A stretch of 64,000 nucleotides of DNA from Pseudobutyrivibrio sp. OR37 (GTDB taxonomy: Bacteria > Bacillota > Clostridia > Lachnospirales > Lachnospiraceae): NCBI RefSeq assembly GCF_900113655.1, contig NZ_FOQF01000006.1, positions 80,447-144,446 on the forward strand, given 5' to 3'. Position numbers and translations under genes: made by a program. Under the pieces are notes generated by a model. The model saw nothing but the letters and a program-made list of their open reading frames with translations, did no database searches and had not been told where the DNA came from. Position 1 is the first letter of the stretch; every line of letters begins with the position of its first letter. This document shows positions 27,678 through 36,545 of the stretch, piece after piece.

Positions 27678-27833
27678 ATGTTAGGGTATGGCTTTTGCGC
27701 AATGCACAGGGGGACTCCCATAACTGAAGAGGTAAAAAAGGAGCTTGAGCAAAAAAAGGAAGAGTTCAAGGCCGAGTGGGAGGAAAGAAAAAAGGTTATA
27801 GATTTTGTAACCAGAAAACCAGTTATTAAATAG
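27678..27833 (+). CDS. Small charged protein, 51 aa
   Basis: ATG preceded by AAGGAGG inside the end of the exonuclease gene, starting 2 nt after its stop. The product begins MLGYGFCAMHRG and continues with a highly charged helix (EEVKKELEQKKEEFKAEWEE). It ends at a stop just before a terminator, so it is the second gene of this operon. Family unknown. Confidence 0.6.
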   Translation: MLGYGFCAMHRGTPITEEVKKELEQKKEEFKAEWEERKKVIDFVTRKPVIK

Positions 27834-27842
27834 CTTTTTATT

Positions 27843-27872
27843 AGGGGATTGCTTTTGCAATTCCCTTTTCTT
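27843..27872 (+). terminator. Terminator of the exonuclease operon
   Basis: Stem AGGGGATTGC / GCAATTCCCT with a TTTT loop, then a T-rich tail. Confidence 0.75.
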
Positions 27873-27922
27873 TAGGCATTTTTTAGAGTATATTAGTAGG
27901 GTAGTTTATCAAGGAGGTTATA

Positions 27923-28498
27923 ATGGGAAAACAAACTTGGAAGCCAGGAAATATGATTTATCCACTTCCTGCAGTTCTAGTTACCTGCAGAGATAATGAT
28001 GGCAATGATAATGTTTTGACTGTAGCATGGACAGGTACCGTTTGTACTAATCCACCTATGGCCTACATTTCTGTAAGACCTAGCAGATATTCTTACGATA
28101 TGATTAAGGAAACAGGCGAGTTTGCAATCAACTTAACTACAGAGGAGCTTAGCTTTGCAACAGATTTTTGTGGAGTTCAAAGCGGAAGAGATGTTGATAA
28201 ATTCGAAAGATGCAAGCTTCATAAGGAAGAGGCTGATGAAATCAATGTACCGCTTATTGTTGAATCACCAGTCAACATAGAGTGCCGTGTTAAGGAAATC
28301 CATGAATATGGCAGTCATACCATGTTTGTAGCTGACGTTTTATCTGTTCATGCTGATGAAAAATACATGGATGAAACCGGCAAATTCGATTTGGAAAAAG
28401 CAAGACTGCTTGCCTATTCACATGGAACCTATTTTGGTCTAACCAGTCCTAAAGGGACTTTTGGATATTCAATCAAGAAAGAAGGAAAAAAGAAATGA
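27923..28498 (+). CDS. Flavin reductase-like FMN-binding protein
   Basis: 191 aa with the split-barrel flavin reductase pattern: NVLTVAWTGTVCTNPPMAYISVRPSRYSY near the N-terminus, then GEFAINL and the FCGVQSGRDVDKF segment. Such proteins bind FMN and reduce flavins or act as small flavoproteins in anaerobes. RBS AAGGAGG. It overlaps the next gene by 4 nt. Confidence 0.85.
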   Translation: MGKQTWKPGNMIYPLPAVLVTCRDNDGNDNVLTVAWTGTVCTNPPMAYISVRPSRYSYDMIKETGEFAINLTTEELSFATDFCGVQSGRDVDKFERCKLHKEEADEINVPLIVESPVNIECRVKEIHEYGSHTMFVADVLSVHADEKYMDETGKFDLEKARLLAYSHGTYFGLTSPKGTFGYSIKKEGKKK

Positions 28499-29799
28499 AT
28501 GAGACAGTAAAAGGATTATTTGAATTTATAGAGGAGAGCCCTTCACAGTTTCACGTTGTTGAAAACGAAAGACAGCGCTTCTTAAAGGAAGGCTTTACAG
28601 AGCTTTTAGAGTCAAAGGAATGGAAGCTTGAGCTTGGAAAGAATTATTTCGTTACAAGAAATGGTTCTTCTATTCTTGCTTTCAGAATGCCAAAGGAAAA
28701 TTACAAGAGCTTTATGATTATGGCATCACACAGTGATTCTCCAAGCTTCCGTATCAAGGAAATGCCTGAAATGAAGGAAGGTCACTATGTAAAGCTTAAC
28801 ACAGAAAAGTATGGTGGAATGCTTATGGCACCATGGTTCGACAGACCACTTTCTATCGCTGGTCGTGCCATCATCAAAACAAGCAAGGGCATCGAGACAA
28901 AGCTTGTAAATCTTGATAAGGATCTTTGCATGCTTCCATCTCTTGCAATCCACATGAACCGTGAAGCAAACGATGGTTACAAGTACAATGCTCAAAAGGA
29001 TTTACTTCCACTTGTATCTATGGATGAAAACTTCAAGCTTAAGAAGCTTGTTGCAGATAGCCTTTCAGTTAAGGAAGAGGATATCTTAGGAAGTGATTTA
29101 TTCCTTTACAATAGAGAGCCTGGTAAGGTATGGGGCGCAAATGATGAATTCATCTCAATCAGAAGATTAGATGACCTTCAGTGCTCATACAGCTCAATGA
29201 TGGGACTTCTTGCTGCAAAGAATTCAAACACAGCAGTTCAGATTCACGTAACCTTTGATAACGAAGAGGTTGGAAGTGGTACAAAGCAGGGTGCAGATTC
29301 TACTTTCCTTTATGACACACTTGTTAGAATCAACGAGGCAATGGGTGGAAACAATTCTACACTCCTTACAGCTATCGCTAATTCCTTCATGGTGTCAGCG
29401 GATAATGCACACGCTCTTCACCCTAATTATCCAGAAAAGAGCGATCCTACAAACAAGGTATTCATGAACGAGGGTGTTGTAATCAAGTTCAATGCTAACC
29501 AGAAGTACATGACAGATGGTCTTGCTTACGGTGTATTTAGTGAGCTTTGCAACAGAGCAAATGTACCATATCAGACATTTGTAAACCGTTCAGATGTAGC
29601 TGGTGGTTCAACACTTGGTAATATTTCAAACGCACACGTATCTATCAATGGTGTAGATATAGGTTTAGCTCAGCTTGCTATGCATTCTTGCTACGAGACA
29701 GCAGGTGTAAAAGATACCGAATATTTGCTTAAAATTGCAACAAAATTCTACGAAAGTGTAATTGAAAATATTTCAGGCAGCGATTATACTGTTCAATAA
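28495..29799 (+). CDS. M18 family zinc aminopeptidase
   Basis: 434 aa cytosolic metallopeptidase. Metal ligands and catalytic residues fit the family: ASHSDSPSFRIK, FDNEEVGSGTKQGADS and a final MHSCYE segment. It trims N-terminal residues from peptides. The ATG overlaps the stop of the flavoprotein gene. Length is usual for bacterial M18 (ApeB-type) enzymes. Confidence 0.9.
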   Translation: MNETVKGLFEFIEESPSQFHVVENERQRFLKEGFTELLESKEWKLELGKNYFVTRNGSSILAFRMPKENYKSFMIMASHSDSPSFRIKEMPEMKEGHYVKLNTEKYGGMLMAPWFDRPLSIAGRAIIKTSKGIETKLVNLDKDLCMLPSLAIHMNREANDGYKYNAQKDLLPLVSMDENFKLKKLVADSLSVKEEDILGSDLFLYNREPGKVWGANDEFISIRRLDDLQCSYSSMMGLLAAKNSNTAVQIHVTFDNEEVGSGTKQGADSTFLYDTLVRINEAMGGNNSTLLTAIANSFMVSADNAHALHPNYPEKSDPTNKVFMNEGVVIKFNANQKYMTDGLAYGVFSELCNRANVPYQTFVNRSDVAGGSTLGNISNAHVSINGVDIGLAQLAMHSCYETAGVKDTEYLLKIATKFYESVIENISGSDYTVQ

Positions 29800-29840
29800 T
29801 TTACTTGCTTAAAGACAACTACATCAGGGGGAGGGGCAAA

Positions 29841-30629
29841 ATGAGATTTAGACCATGCATTGACATTCATAATGGAAAGGTTAAACAGATTGTTGGAGGT
29901 ACACTTTCTGATTCAGGAAAGAAGAAGGACCAGCCACAGGAGAATTTCGTAGCTGATAAGGATGCTGCTTATTATGCAAACATCTACAAGGCAGACGATT
30001 TAAAGGGTGGCCACATCATCAATCTGAACAAGAAAAATACTAAGGAATACAAGGCATCAATGGAAGAGGCAATAAAGGCACTTAGTACTTTTCCAGGGGG
30101 AATGCAGTATGGTGGAGGCGTTGATGATAAAAACGCCAAATCATTTATAGATGCTGGCGCCAGTCATGTCATAGTTACATCATACGTATTTAATGATGGA
30201 AGAGTTGATTACGATGCGTTGGAGCGTATTTCCAAGGCTGTTGGCAGGGAGCATCTGGTACTTGATTTGTCCTGCACCAGAATCGATGATAAATACTATA
30301 TCGTTACTGACCGTTGGCAGAAGGTTTCAAAGGAAATTATCACCTACAATTTCCTTGACCGTTTGGCATATTACTGCGATGAATTTTTGATTCATGCAGC
30401 AGATGTTGAGGGAAGACAGAAGGGTATAGATAGAGATTTAGTTGGATTTTTGTCTAGGTATAAAAGAGTTCCTATCACTTATGCAGGTGGTGTTGCAGAC
30501 TATGGCGACATAGAACTGATTAGCTACCTTAGTGATAATAATATGGATTTTACTATTGGCTCATGCCTGGATTTATTCGGCGGGAATATGTCCTATGAGA
30601 GAATAGTTAAAAGAATAGTTAATAGATAA
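29841..30629 (+). CDS. hisA: HisA, eukaryotic-type ProFAR isomerase
   Basis: Start at the ATG behind GGGGGAGGGG; an in-frame ATG at 29805 gives an unusual extension. 262 aa beta/alpha barrel. The beginning [18 protein letters not shown] and motifs [16 protein letters not shown] and [12 protein letters not shown] match the fungal/plant HIS6 type rather than the usual bacterial HisA. It should isomerise ProFAR in histidine synthesis. No other his gene is in the window. It lies between an aminopeptidase and dapL on the same strand. Confidence 0.85.
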   Translation: MRFRPCIDIHNGKVKQIVGGTLSDSGKKKDQPQENFVADKDAAYYANIYKADDLKGGHIINLNKKNTKEYKASMEEAIKALSTFPGGMQYGGGVDDKNAKSFIDAGASHVIVTSYVFNDGRVDYDALERISKAVGREHLVLDLSCTRIDDKYYIVTDRWQKVSKEIITYNFLDRLAYYCDEFLIHAADVEGRQKGIDRDLVGFLSRYKRVPITYAGGVADYGDIELISYLSDNNMDFTIGSCLDLFGGNMSYERIVKRIVNR

Positions 30630-30654
30630 TTTAATACTTAAAAGGGAGGCGGAC

Positions 30655-31869
30655 ATGTTTAAGGTTAATTCTAATTTTGCAAAACTTCCAGGCAGTTATC
30701 TTTTTTCCACAATAGCAAAAAAGGTGGCTGCATATTCTGAGGCTAATCCAGCAGCGGATATTATCAGGCTTGGTATAGGTGATGTTACTCAGCCTATAGC
30801 ACCAGCAATGATTAACGCATTGCATCACGCTGTTGATGAAATGGGCGACGCTGGCACATTCCATGGTTATGCTCCAGATTTAGGATACCCATTCTTGCGC
30901 GAAACTATTGCGAAGAATGATTATCAGCTTAGAGGGTGCGACATTAGCGCTGATGAGATTTTTGTTTCAGATGGAGCAAAATCAGATTCAGCTGATATCC
31001 AGGAACTGTTCGCCTCTGATGTTAAAATGGCAGTTTGCGACCCAGTTTACCCAGTTTATATTGATTCAAATGTTATGGCTGGTCGTTGCGGCACTTACGA
31101 TGAAAAATCACAGAAGTGGTCAGATATTATTTACATGCCAACCACAGCAGAAAACAAATTCGTTCCAGAATTTCCAAAGGAGACACCAGATGTAATTTAT
31201 CTATGTCTTCCAAACAATCCTACTGGAACTACTCTTACAAAGAGCCAGCTTCAGCTATGGGTTGATTATGCAAATAAAAATGGCTGCCTGATTATTTTTG
31301 ATGCAGCTTATGAGGCATATATTTCAGAGGATGATGTTCCACATTCCATCTATGAATGTACGGGTGCACGCACATGTGCTATCGAGATTCATTCATTCTC
31401 AAAGAACGCAGGCTTTACTGGTGTAAGACTTGGCTACACTGTAGTGCCTAAGGATTTAGTTTTTGATGGCATGTCACTTCACAATATGTGGGCTAGACGT
31501 CACGGAACTAAATTCAATGGTGCACCTTATATCATCCAGCGTGCCGGCGAGGCTGTTTATTCAGCAGAAGGACAGGCTCAGATTAAGGAGCAGGTTGCTT
31601 ATTACATGAATAATGCAAAGACTATCTACACAGGTCTTAAGGATGCAGGCTTTGAGGTTTATGGTGGTGTGAATGCACCTTACATCTGGCTCAAGACACC
31701 TGATAATATGACTTCTTGGGAGTTCTTTGATTACTTATTAGAGAAGGTTCAGATTGTTGGAACACCAGGAGCAGGCTTCGGACCATCAGGTGAAGGATAC
31801 TTCCGCCTGACAGCCTTCGGATCCGCAGAAAATACCGCTAGAGCAATCCAGCGTATAAAGAATCTTTAG
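30655..31869 (+). CDS. dapL: LL-diaminopimelate aminotransferase
   Basis: 404-aa fold-type I PLP enzyme. The N-terminal [20 protein letters not shown] and the PLP lysine in [17 protein letters not shown] are characteristic. It makes LL-diaminopimelate directly from tetrahydrodipicolinate for lysine and peptidoglycan. RBS GGGAGG. It is convergent with the next gene, and the two overlap by 4 nt. Confidence 0.93.
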   Translation: MFKVNSNFAKLPGSYLFSTIAKKVAAYSEANPAADIIRLGIGDVTQPIAPAMINALHHAVDEMGDAGTFHGYAPDLGYPFLRETIAKNDYQLRGCDISADEIFVSDGAKSDSADIQELFASDVKMAVCDPVYPVYIDSNVMAGRCGTYDEKSQKWSDIIYMPTTAENKFVPEFPKETPDVIYLCLPNNPTGTTLTKSQLQLWVDYANKNGCLIIFDAAYEAYISEDDVPHSIYECTGARTCAIEIHSFSKNAGFTGVRLGYTVVPKDLVFDGMSLHNMWARRHGTKFNGAPYIIQRAGEAVYSAEGQAQIKEQVAYYMNNAKTIYTGLKDAGFEVYGGVNAPYIWLKTPDNMTSWEFFDYLLEKVQIVGTPGAGFGPSGEGYFRLTAFGSAENTARAIQRIKNL

Positions 31870-32933
31870 AAACAAGATTTTCTTTCGATTAATTTAGGTT
31901 CCAGAAGAATATGTGCTTCTTTGCGGGAAATGCTGCCATCGATTAACCCTAACAGGGTGGTGGCAGCTTTTTTTCCAAGCTCCTCCTGTGGATGAGCGAT
32001 GGTGGTTATTCCTTTGCTGTGGGCAAGTAGGGAATTGTCAAAGCCTGTAACTGAAATATCATGAGGGACGCTTCGCCCAATATTTTGAAGACCCTTTATA
32101 ACATCGGCGGCTATCTCGTCATTGTAGCAAACCACTGCATGGCATGCAGTTCCACTTTCTAATATTCTAATTAAGCCTTCCATTGGCTTCATTGTTTTAT
32201 CCTTAGTGTGATACCAGATAACTAAATCAGGATTGTAGGTGATTCCAGCGGCCAAAAGAGCCTTTACATAACCCTTGTGGCGCAAAATTCCCTGAGTATC
32301 ATCGGCCTTAAAAATACCTGCAATGTTTCGATGCCCAAGGTTTATCAGATGCTCTGTGATAAGACGGCCACCCTCCACATCATCAAGCATTACAAATGGC
32401 CTGTCCATCATGGCCTCGTAGCAACCCTGGATGAATACGTATGGGATTCCCATGGCATCCATCTGGTCGTAAAGCACCTGATGTTGGCAACTGATGGCAC
32501 TTTGGCTAGGCTCGATAATCATTCCGTCTATATTTTTGGAAAGTAGCTCCTCCATGCACCATGCTTCACCCTTGCGGGAATTGTTGGTGGTTTTAAGAAG
32601 AATGCTGTAGCCATTTTCATCTAACACCTGATTGATGCCCTGGATTACTCTTGGGAAAATATAATCGGACATAAATGTAGAAACCACCGCAATGTTTTTG
32701 GTGTTCTTATTTTTACTCTTTCGCTGCGCAACAAAGGTGCCACTGCCGTGAAGAGCGTAGAGATAGCCTTCCTCAATCAGCTTTGCAAGTGCCTTTCGCA
32801 CAGTTTGCCTGCTAACGTTATATTTTGCGGCAAGCTGATTCTCTGAAGGAATCTTTTCTCCTGCATCAAACTTTCCAGCATTAATAGCGCTTTTTATATC
32901 TTTAATTATCAGTTCGTGTTTTGAATTAATCAT
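31866..32933 (-). CDS. GntR-LacI chimeric repressor, AraR-type
   Basis: 355 aa. An N-terminal GntR winged helix ([28 protein letters not shown], then LHGSGTFV) is joined to a LacI-type sugar-binding domain ([41 protein letters not shown]). This architecture is that of AraR, the arabinose repressor of Bacillus. No arabinose or pentose genes are adjacent, so the ligand is unknown. Confidence 0.88.
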   Translation of the reverse strand: MINSKHELIIKDIKSAINAGKFDAGEKIPSENQLAAKYNVSRQTVRKALAKLIEEGYLYALHGSGTFVAQRKSKNKNTKNIAVVSTFMSDYIFPRVIQGINQVLDENGYSILLKTTNNSRKGEAWCMEELLSKNIDGMIIEPSQSAISCQHQVLYDQMDAMGIPYVFIQGCYEAMMDRPFVMLDDVEGGRLITEHLINLGHRNIAGIFKADDTQGILRHKGYVKALLAAGITYNPDLVIWYHTKDKTMKPMEGLIRILESGTACHAVVCYNDEIAADVIKGLQNIGRSVPHDISVTGFDNSLLAHSKGITTIAHPQEELGKKAATTLLGLIDGSISRKEAHILLEPKLIERKSCF

Positions 32934-32987
32934 GAGTATATAATATCAAAATAGGGCTGAAGTGTTAAAGAAGTTTTTTAGACAGTA

Positions 32988-33074
32988 AAAAGCGATGCCG
33001 GCGGGGCATCGCTTTTCAAAAGGGAGAATAATGTTATGAAAAAAATGGTTCATCGCTTCTGTCTTGCGATGTAA
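32988..33074 (+). other. Hairpin pair with a 12-codon ORF in a non-coding gap
   Basis: In the 328-bp gap 32934-33261, a strong hairpin (AGCGATGCC / GGGCATCGCT, 32991-33012) is followed by GGGAG and ATG at 33036. The short ORF (33036-33074) encodes MKKMVHRFCLAM. A second hairpin, CATCGC / GCGATG, covers the end of the ORF (33051-33071). The parts repeat the same CATCGC core. It could be a leader peptide with attenuator, a small RNA or chance; no gene follows on the plus strand until 33681. Confidence 0.35.
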
Positions 33075-33207
33075 TTATAATACAATCTAGCCATGAAGGA
33101 ACAATGTATAAACTGTGAATAAAGGATAGAAATTAAATTTTAATTTGTGAATTGCTTGGCATAATTTCGAGTTGATATATATAGGTTAAGTCATGTAACG
33201 CAAATTA

Positions 33208-33233
33208 AAAGAGCTTGCAACGGGCAAGCTCTT
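33208..33233 (-). terminator. Terminator of the YjfB-like gene
   Basis: Hairpin AAGAGCTTGC / GGCAAGCTCTT with a short loop; T-rich on the minus strand afterwards. Confidence 0.7.
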
Positions 33234-33261
33234 AATGTAAAAACCAAAATACATTTATAAC

Positions 33262-33459
33262 TCAAACGCGCAGGTCAATCATGGTACCTGAGGTAGGATA
33301 AACCAGGCTTTCCAAAGAAGGAGAATTCATATCCATACTTTGAGTAAAAGCCGCAGCTTGTCCCTCTACAACATCTAAGGTCTTGCCTAGCATAGCAGTC
33401 CCCACTGCTGTAAGTAGCTGGTTTTGACTTAAATTCATAGAAATCTCAGCTATATCCAT
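33262..33459 (-). CDS. YjfB-family putative motility protein
   Basis: 65 aa, start at the ATG after GGGGAGG (a longer frame to 33501 has no RBS). MDIAEISMNLSQNQLLTAVGTAML fits the small YjfB family, often found in flagellated Firmicutes and linked to motility by context only. Monocistronic. Confidence 0.7.
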   Translation of the reverse strand: MDIAEISMNLSQNQLLTAVGTAMLGKTLDVVEGQAAAFTQSMDMNSPSLESLVYPTSGTMIDLRV

Positions 33460-33680
33460 GGCTGCGCCTCCCCTAAAAAAGACTACTGCTTTTTCGTACA
33501 CAAATATTCTAGCATGTGATTATAGTTATTTGGTGTCAAAATGTGACTAAATTGTGAAAAAATTGTGAAATCCTACTCTGAGGATTTGAAATGTGTAATA
33601 TAGGTGAATTTACTGTGGTTTTGTAGAAAAATCGACGCGCAATCATTATAATAGAATTATGTTTGATATAGAGGGATAGT

Positions 33681-34607
33681 ATGGCGTTATTGAAGATTAA
33701 TCTTAATGATCCACTGATGAAGGCCATAAAGGCAATCAATTCCATCGGTGGAAATTCTTTAACAGAAGAAGACTTGAAAAAACAACGAGCTGCCATGGAA
33801 AGAGCCGGGAAGCTTGCGGCGCCAACTGGTGATGTTACAGTTGATGGTTTTATGGTAGATGGAATTTCTTGCGAATGGCTAAAGCCAGATTTCGCTCATA
33901 ATCCTCAGTACATAATTTTATATGCTCATGGAGGAGGATACACCTGTGGTGGATTGGGCTATGCAAGAATCCTTGCTGCAAAGCTGGCTGTTGCCACAGG
34001 CTTTTCAGTGATTTCCTTCGAATATAGATTGGCTCCAGAAAATAAATACCCAGCGGCAATAGAGGATGGCATGAAAATATGGGATTACCTTAGAGATAAG
34101 GGCTATGGTGCCAAGCAGGTGATTTTTGCAGGAGATTCTGCAGGAGGCAATTTGGTTTTGTGCATGGCACAAAAGCTTTTGAAGGAGAAAAATCTTTCAC
34201 CTAAATGTCTTCTTTTGTTCAGTCCATGGACAGACATGACTGCAACCTCAGGCACCTACGAAACCTGCAAGGACAAAGATCCAATTCTTACAAAGGATTA
34301 TGTAATAGGTGTTAGAGATGCTTATATTGGCGAAGAAGTTGATTCTTCCGTTGAAATATACAGTCCGTTAAACGGAAGCTTTGATGGTTTTCCGCCAACC
34401 TTAATCATGGTTGGAAAAAATGAAATTCTTTTAGATGACAGCGTGCGCCTTCAAAAGAAAATGCATAAGGCAGGGTGTAATGTGGTCATCGATATTGAAA
34501 AGGATGGCTGGCATGTGTATCAGCAGATGCCACTTCCTGTGGCAAGCCGGGCGATGAAAAGGCTTGCAGACTTCGTGTCAAAGACAATCTATACGCAATT
34601 AGCGTAG
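33681..34607 (+). CDS. Alpha/beta hydrolase, HSL-type esterase
   Basis: 308-aa carboxylesterase of the hormone-sensitive lipase family: oxyanion-hole HGGG (residues 83-86), nucleophile Ser153 in GDSAGG, a late acid region and catalytic His in DGWHVY. It likely cleaves short acyl or acetyl esters inside the cell. It is first of four genes (33681-39109) with small gaps or overlaps, the second being a predicted acyltransferase, so the pair may make and remove the same ester. Confidence 0.88.
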   Translation: MALLKINLNDPLMKAIKAINSIGGNSLTEEDLKKQRAAMERAGKLAAPTGDVTVDGFMVDGISCEWLKPDFAHNPQYIILYAHGGGYTCGGLGYARILAAKLAVATGFSVISFEYRLAPENKYPAAIEDGMKIWDYLRDKGYGAKQVIFAGDSAGGNLVLCMAQKLLKEKNLSPKCLLLFSPWTDMTATSGTYETCKDKDPILTKDYVIGVRDAYIGEEVDSSVEIYSPLNGSFDGFPPTLIMVGKNEILLDDSVRLQKKMHKAGCNVVIDIEKDGWHVYQQMPLPVASRAMKRLADFVSKTIYTQLA

Positions 34608-34626
34608 CAAAGGATAGTAATAGGAA

Positions 34627-35874
34627 ATGAGTAGAGATAATTGGTATAAGGTAGATAATGTTGCCAAGGTCTTCCTAGCAACAGCAGCAAAAAGAGATAC
34701 GAGAACCTTGCGTGTCAGCGCAACACTTTGGGAGGAAATAGATCCAGAATTATTACAGGAAGCAGTTTTATCTGCAATTCAGATTAGACCACAATTTCAG
34801 GTGAGAATCAGAAGAGGTGTCTTTTGGCATTATATGGAGGACACAGATATTCAGCCGGTGGTTACAGAGGAGCATGGCAGAGTTTGCCCTAGATTATATG
34901 CGCCAGGCCGTGCAATGCTTCACTACAAGGTTACTTATTATGGTAATAGAATCAATTTGGATTTGTTCCATGCCATTTCTGATGGAACAGGTGCACTTGA
35001 ATTTTTAAATATTATTGTGCTTGATTATTTGAAGCTTAAATATCCTGGTAGATTCGAGGATATCACTATCCACTCAGGAGCCTCTGAGGATGATTTGAAT
35101 CAGGATAGCTATAAGCAATTTTTTGGAAGCATGGGACTTAAGGGTTCATCCCTTAAACGAGCCTATCATCCTAGTGGCTTGAAGCTGCCTTATGATCAGC
35201 TTCAGTTTTTCGAGGTTCACATGCCTACAGAGCAGATACTTCCAAAGGCAAAGGCCATAGGGGTATCTCTTACCAGCTATATTGGCGCCAGGTTCATGAT
35301 GGCAATCATGGAGGAAATGCCGCCTAGAAAGCGCAAAACTCCAATCAATATTTCCATGCCGGTAAATCTTAGAAATTATTACCCAAGCTATACCTCACGT
35401 AATTTCTTCAACAATGTAAATGTATCACATGTTTTCGATGAAGAAATCTCTTTAGAGGATTTGGCAAGGGAATTTGACGAAAAGCTTAAATCAAATCTTA
35501 CAGAAGAAAACATCAAAAAGCAGATGGATAATTTCGAGACCATGGAATATGTTGCACCAGTTAGAGCGGTGCCTCTATTCATAAAGCAATGGGTTGTAAG
35601 ATATGGTTCAAAGGTGACAGATAAAAAGGTTTCTCTAGTGCTTTCTAATTTAGGCGTGCAAAAGCCACCAAAGGAAGTAGGAGATATGATTCAGAATTAC
35701 AGTGCTTTTTGCAGCTCTGCCAATCTGTTTTCAACAATGTATAGTTACAATGGGGATTTATCTCTTGGAATCACATCCCCTTATGCTAGCACAAGAGTTA
35801 TAAAGAATCTTGTGAGAAGCATGACTGAGGATGGAATCAACATAAGAGTATATGCTACGGAGGTGATTCGATAA
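34627..35874 (+). CDS. Condensation/alcohol acyltransferase-like protein
   Basis: 415 aa. The HxxxD motif of CoA-dependent acyltransferases and condensation domains is present as HAISDG (His115-Asp119). The general layout (YKVDNVAKVFLATAA at the N-terminus; a second half with PINISMPVNLRNYY) resembles alcohol acetyltransferase/condensation folds. There is no carrier-protein gene nearby, so a peptide synthetase role is unlikely. Start 19 nt after the hydrolase stop; the end overlaps the next gene by one base. Confidence 0.7.
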   Translation: MSRDNWYKVDNVAKVFLATAAKRDTRTLRVSATLWEEIDPELLQEAVLSAIQIRPQFQVRIRRGVFWHYMEDTDIQPVVTEEHGRVCPRLYAPGRAMLHYKVTYYGNRINLDLFHAISDGTGALEFLNIIVLDYLKLKYPGRFEDITIHSGASEDDLNQDSYKQFFGSMGLKGSSLKRAYHPSGLKLPYDQLQFFEVHMPTEQILPKAKAIGVSLTSYIGARFMMAIMEEMPPRKRKTPINISMPVNLRNYYPSYTSRNFFNNVNVSHVFDEEISLEDLAREFDEKLKSNLTEENIKKQMDNFETMEYVAPVRAVPLFIKQWVVRYGSKVTDKKVSLVLSNLGVQKPPKEVGDMIQNYSAFCSSANLFSTMYSYNGDLSLGITSPYASTRVIKNLVRSMTEDGINIRVYATEVIR

Positions 35875-36545
35875 TGAAGAATTGTCCTTATTGTAAAATA
35901 GAAGTGGGCGGCAATTTAAAGAAATGCCCAATTTGTCAGAGTAAATTAAATGGAGAGGCTGAAAGACCTTATTTTCCGCAGCAGACAACACTAAAGCTAC
36001 AGTCTTTCTTTTATAAAATTCAGTTGTTTATTGTTTGGACTGTAATAATCGCAAGCCTCGGAGTAGATTTCCTTTTTGGCTTTGATATGTGGCACAAGGT
36101 GGATTTCCACTGGAGCCTAATCATTTCGATGTGGTTGATAGTTTTTGAATTTGGAATAATGAGGCTTTTCAAAAAGGGCATCAGCTCCTCTCGAATAATG
36201 ACACTATTTGTATTTATTGTGCTGGTGATGATGGGAATTACAGCATATTACGTTGGAAAGTTTGCTTTCATTGCGGAATGGGTTGCACCGATAGTTGTAA
36301 TGGGGACACTTATAGCGAACTTTGTTCTTGCAATGATAGATAAGAATGGTAATTCAATGGTTTATCTGCTCACAAATCTTGTGGTAGGTATTTTGCCATA
36401 TATTGTTTTTTATTTCTTTGCAGAGCGGGATTGTCCAATCGCATGGATTATTTGTTTAATGATAAGCGTAATCCTTTTTGTTGGAGCGATTATCTTTAAG
36501 GGACGTGAAGTAGTTAGCGAGATTCAAAGGAGACTTAACGTTTAA
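35874..36545 (+). CDS. Zinc-ribbon membrane protein, DUF6320-like
   Basis: 223 aa. An N-terminal zinc ribbon (CPYC at residues 4-7 and CPIC at 19-22, plus linker) is followed by about six membrane helices. Proteins of this shape (DUF6320, assigned from memory) commonly follow a hydrolase and an acyltransferase in Lachnospiraceae. One-base overlaps with both neighbours point to translational coupling. Function unknown; perhaps a membrane anchor or regulator for the acyltransferase. Confidence 0.65.
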   Translation: MKNCPYCKIEVGGNLKKCPICQSKLNGEAERPYFPQQTTLKLQSFFYKIQLFIVWTVIIASLGVDFLFGFDMWHKVDFHWSLIISMWLIVFEFGIMRLFKKGISSSRIMTLFVFIVLVMMGITAYYVGKFAFIAEWVAPIVVMGTLIANFVLAMIDKNGNSMVYLLTNLVVGILPYIVFYFFAERDCPIAWIICLMISVILFVGAIIFKGREVVSEIQRRLNV

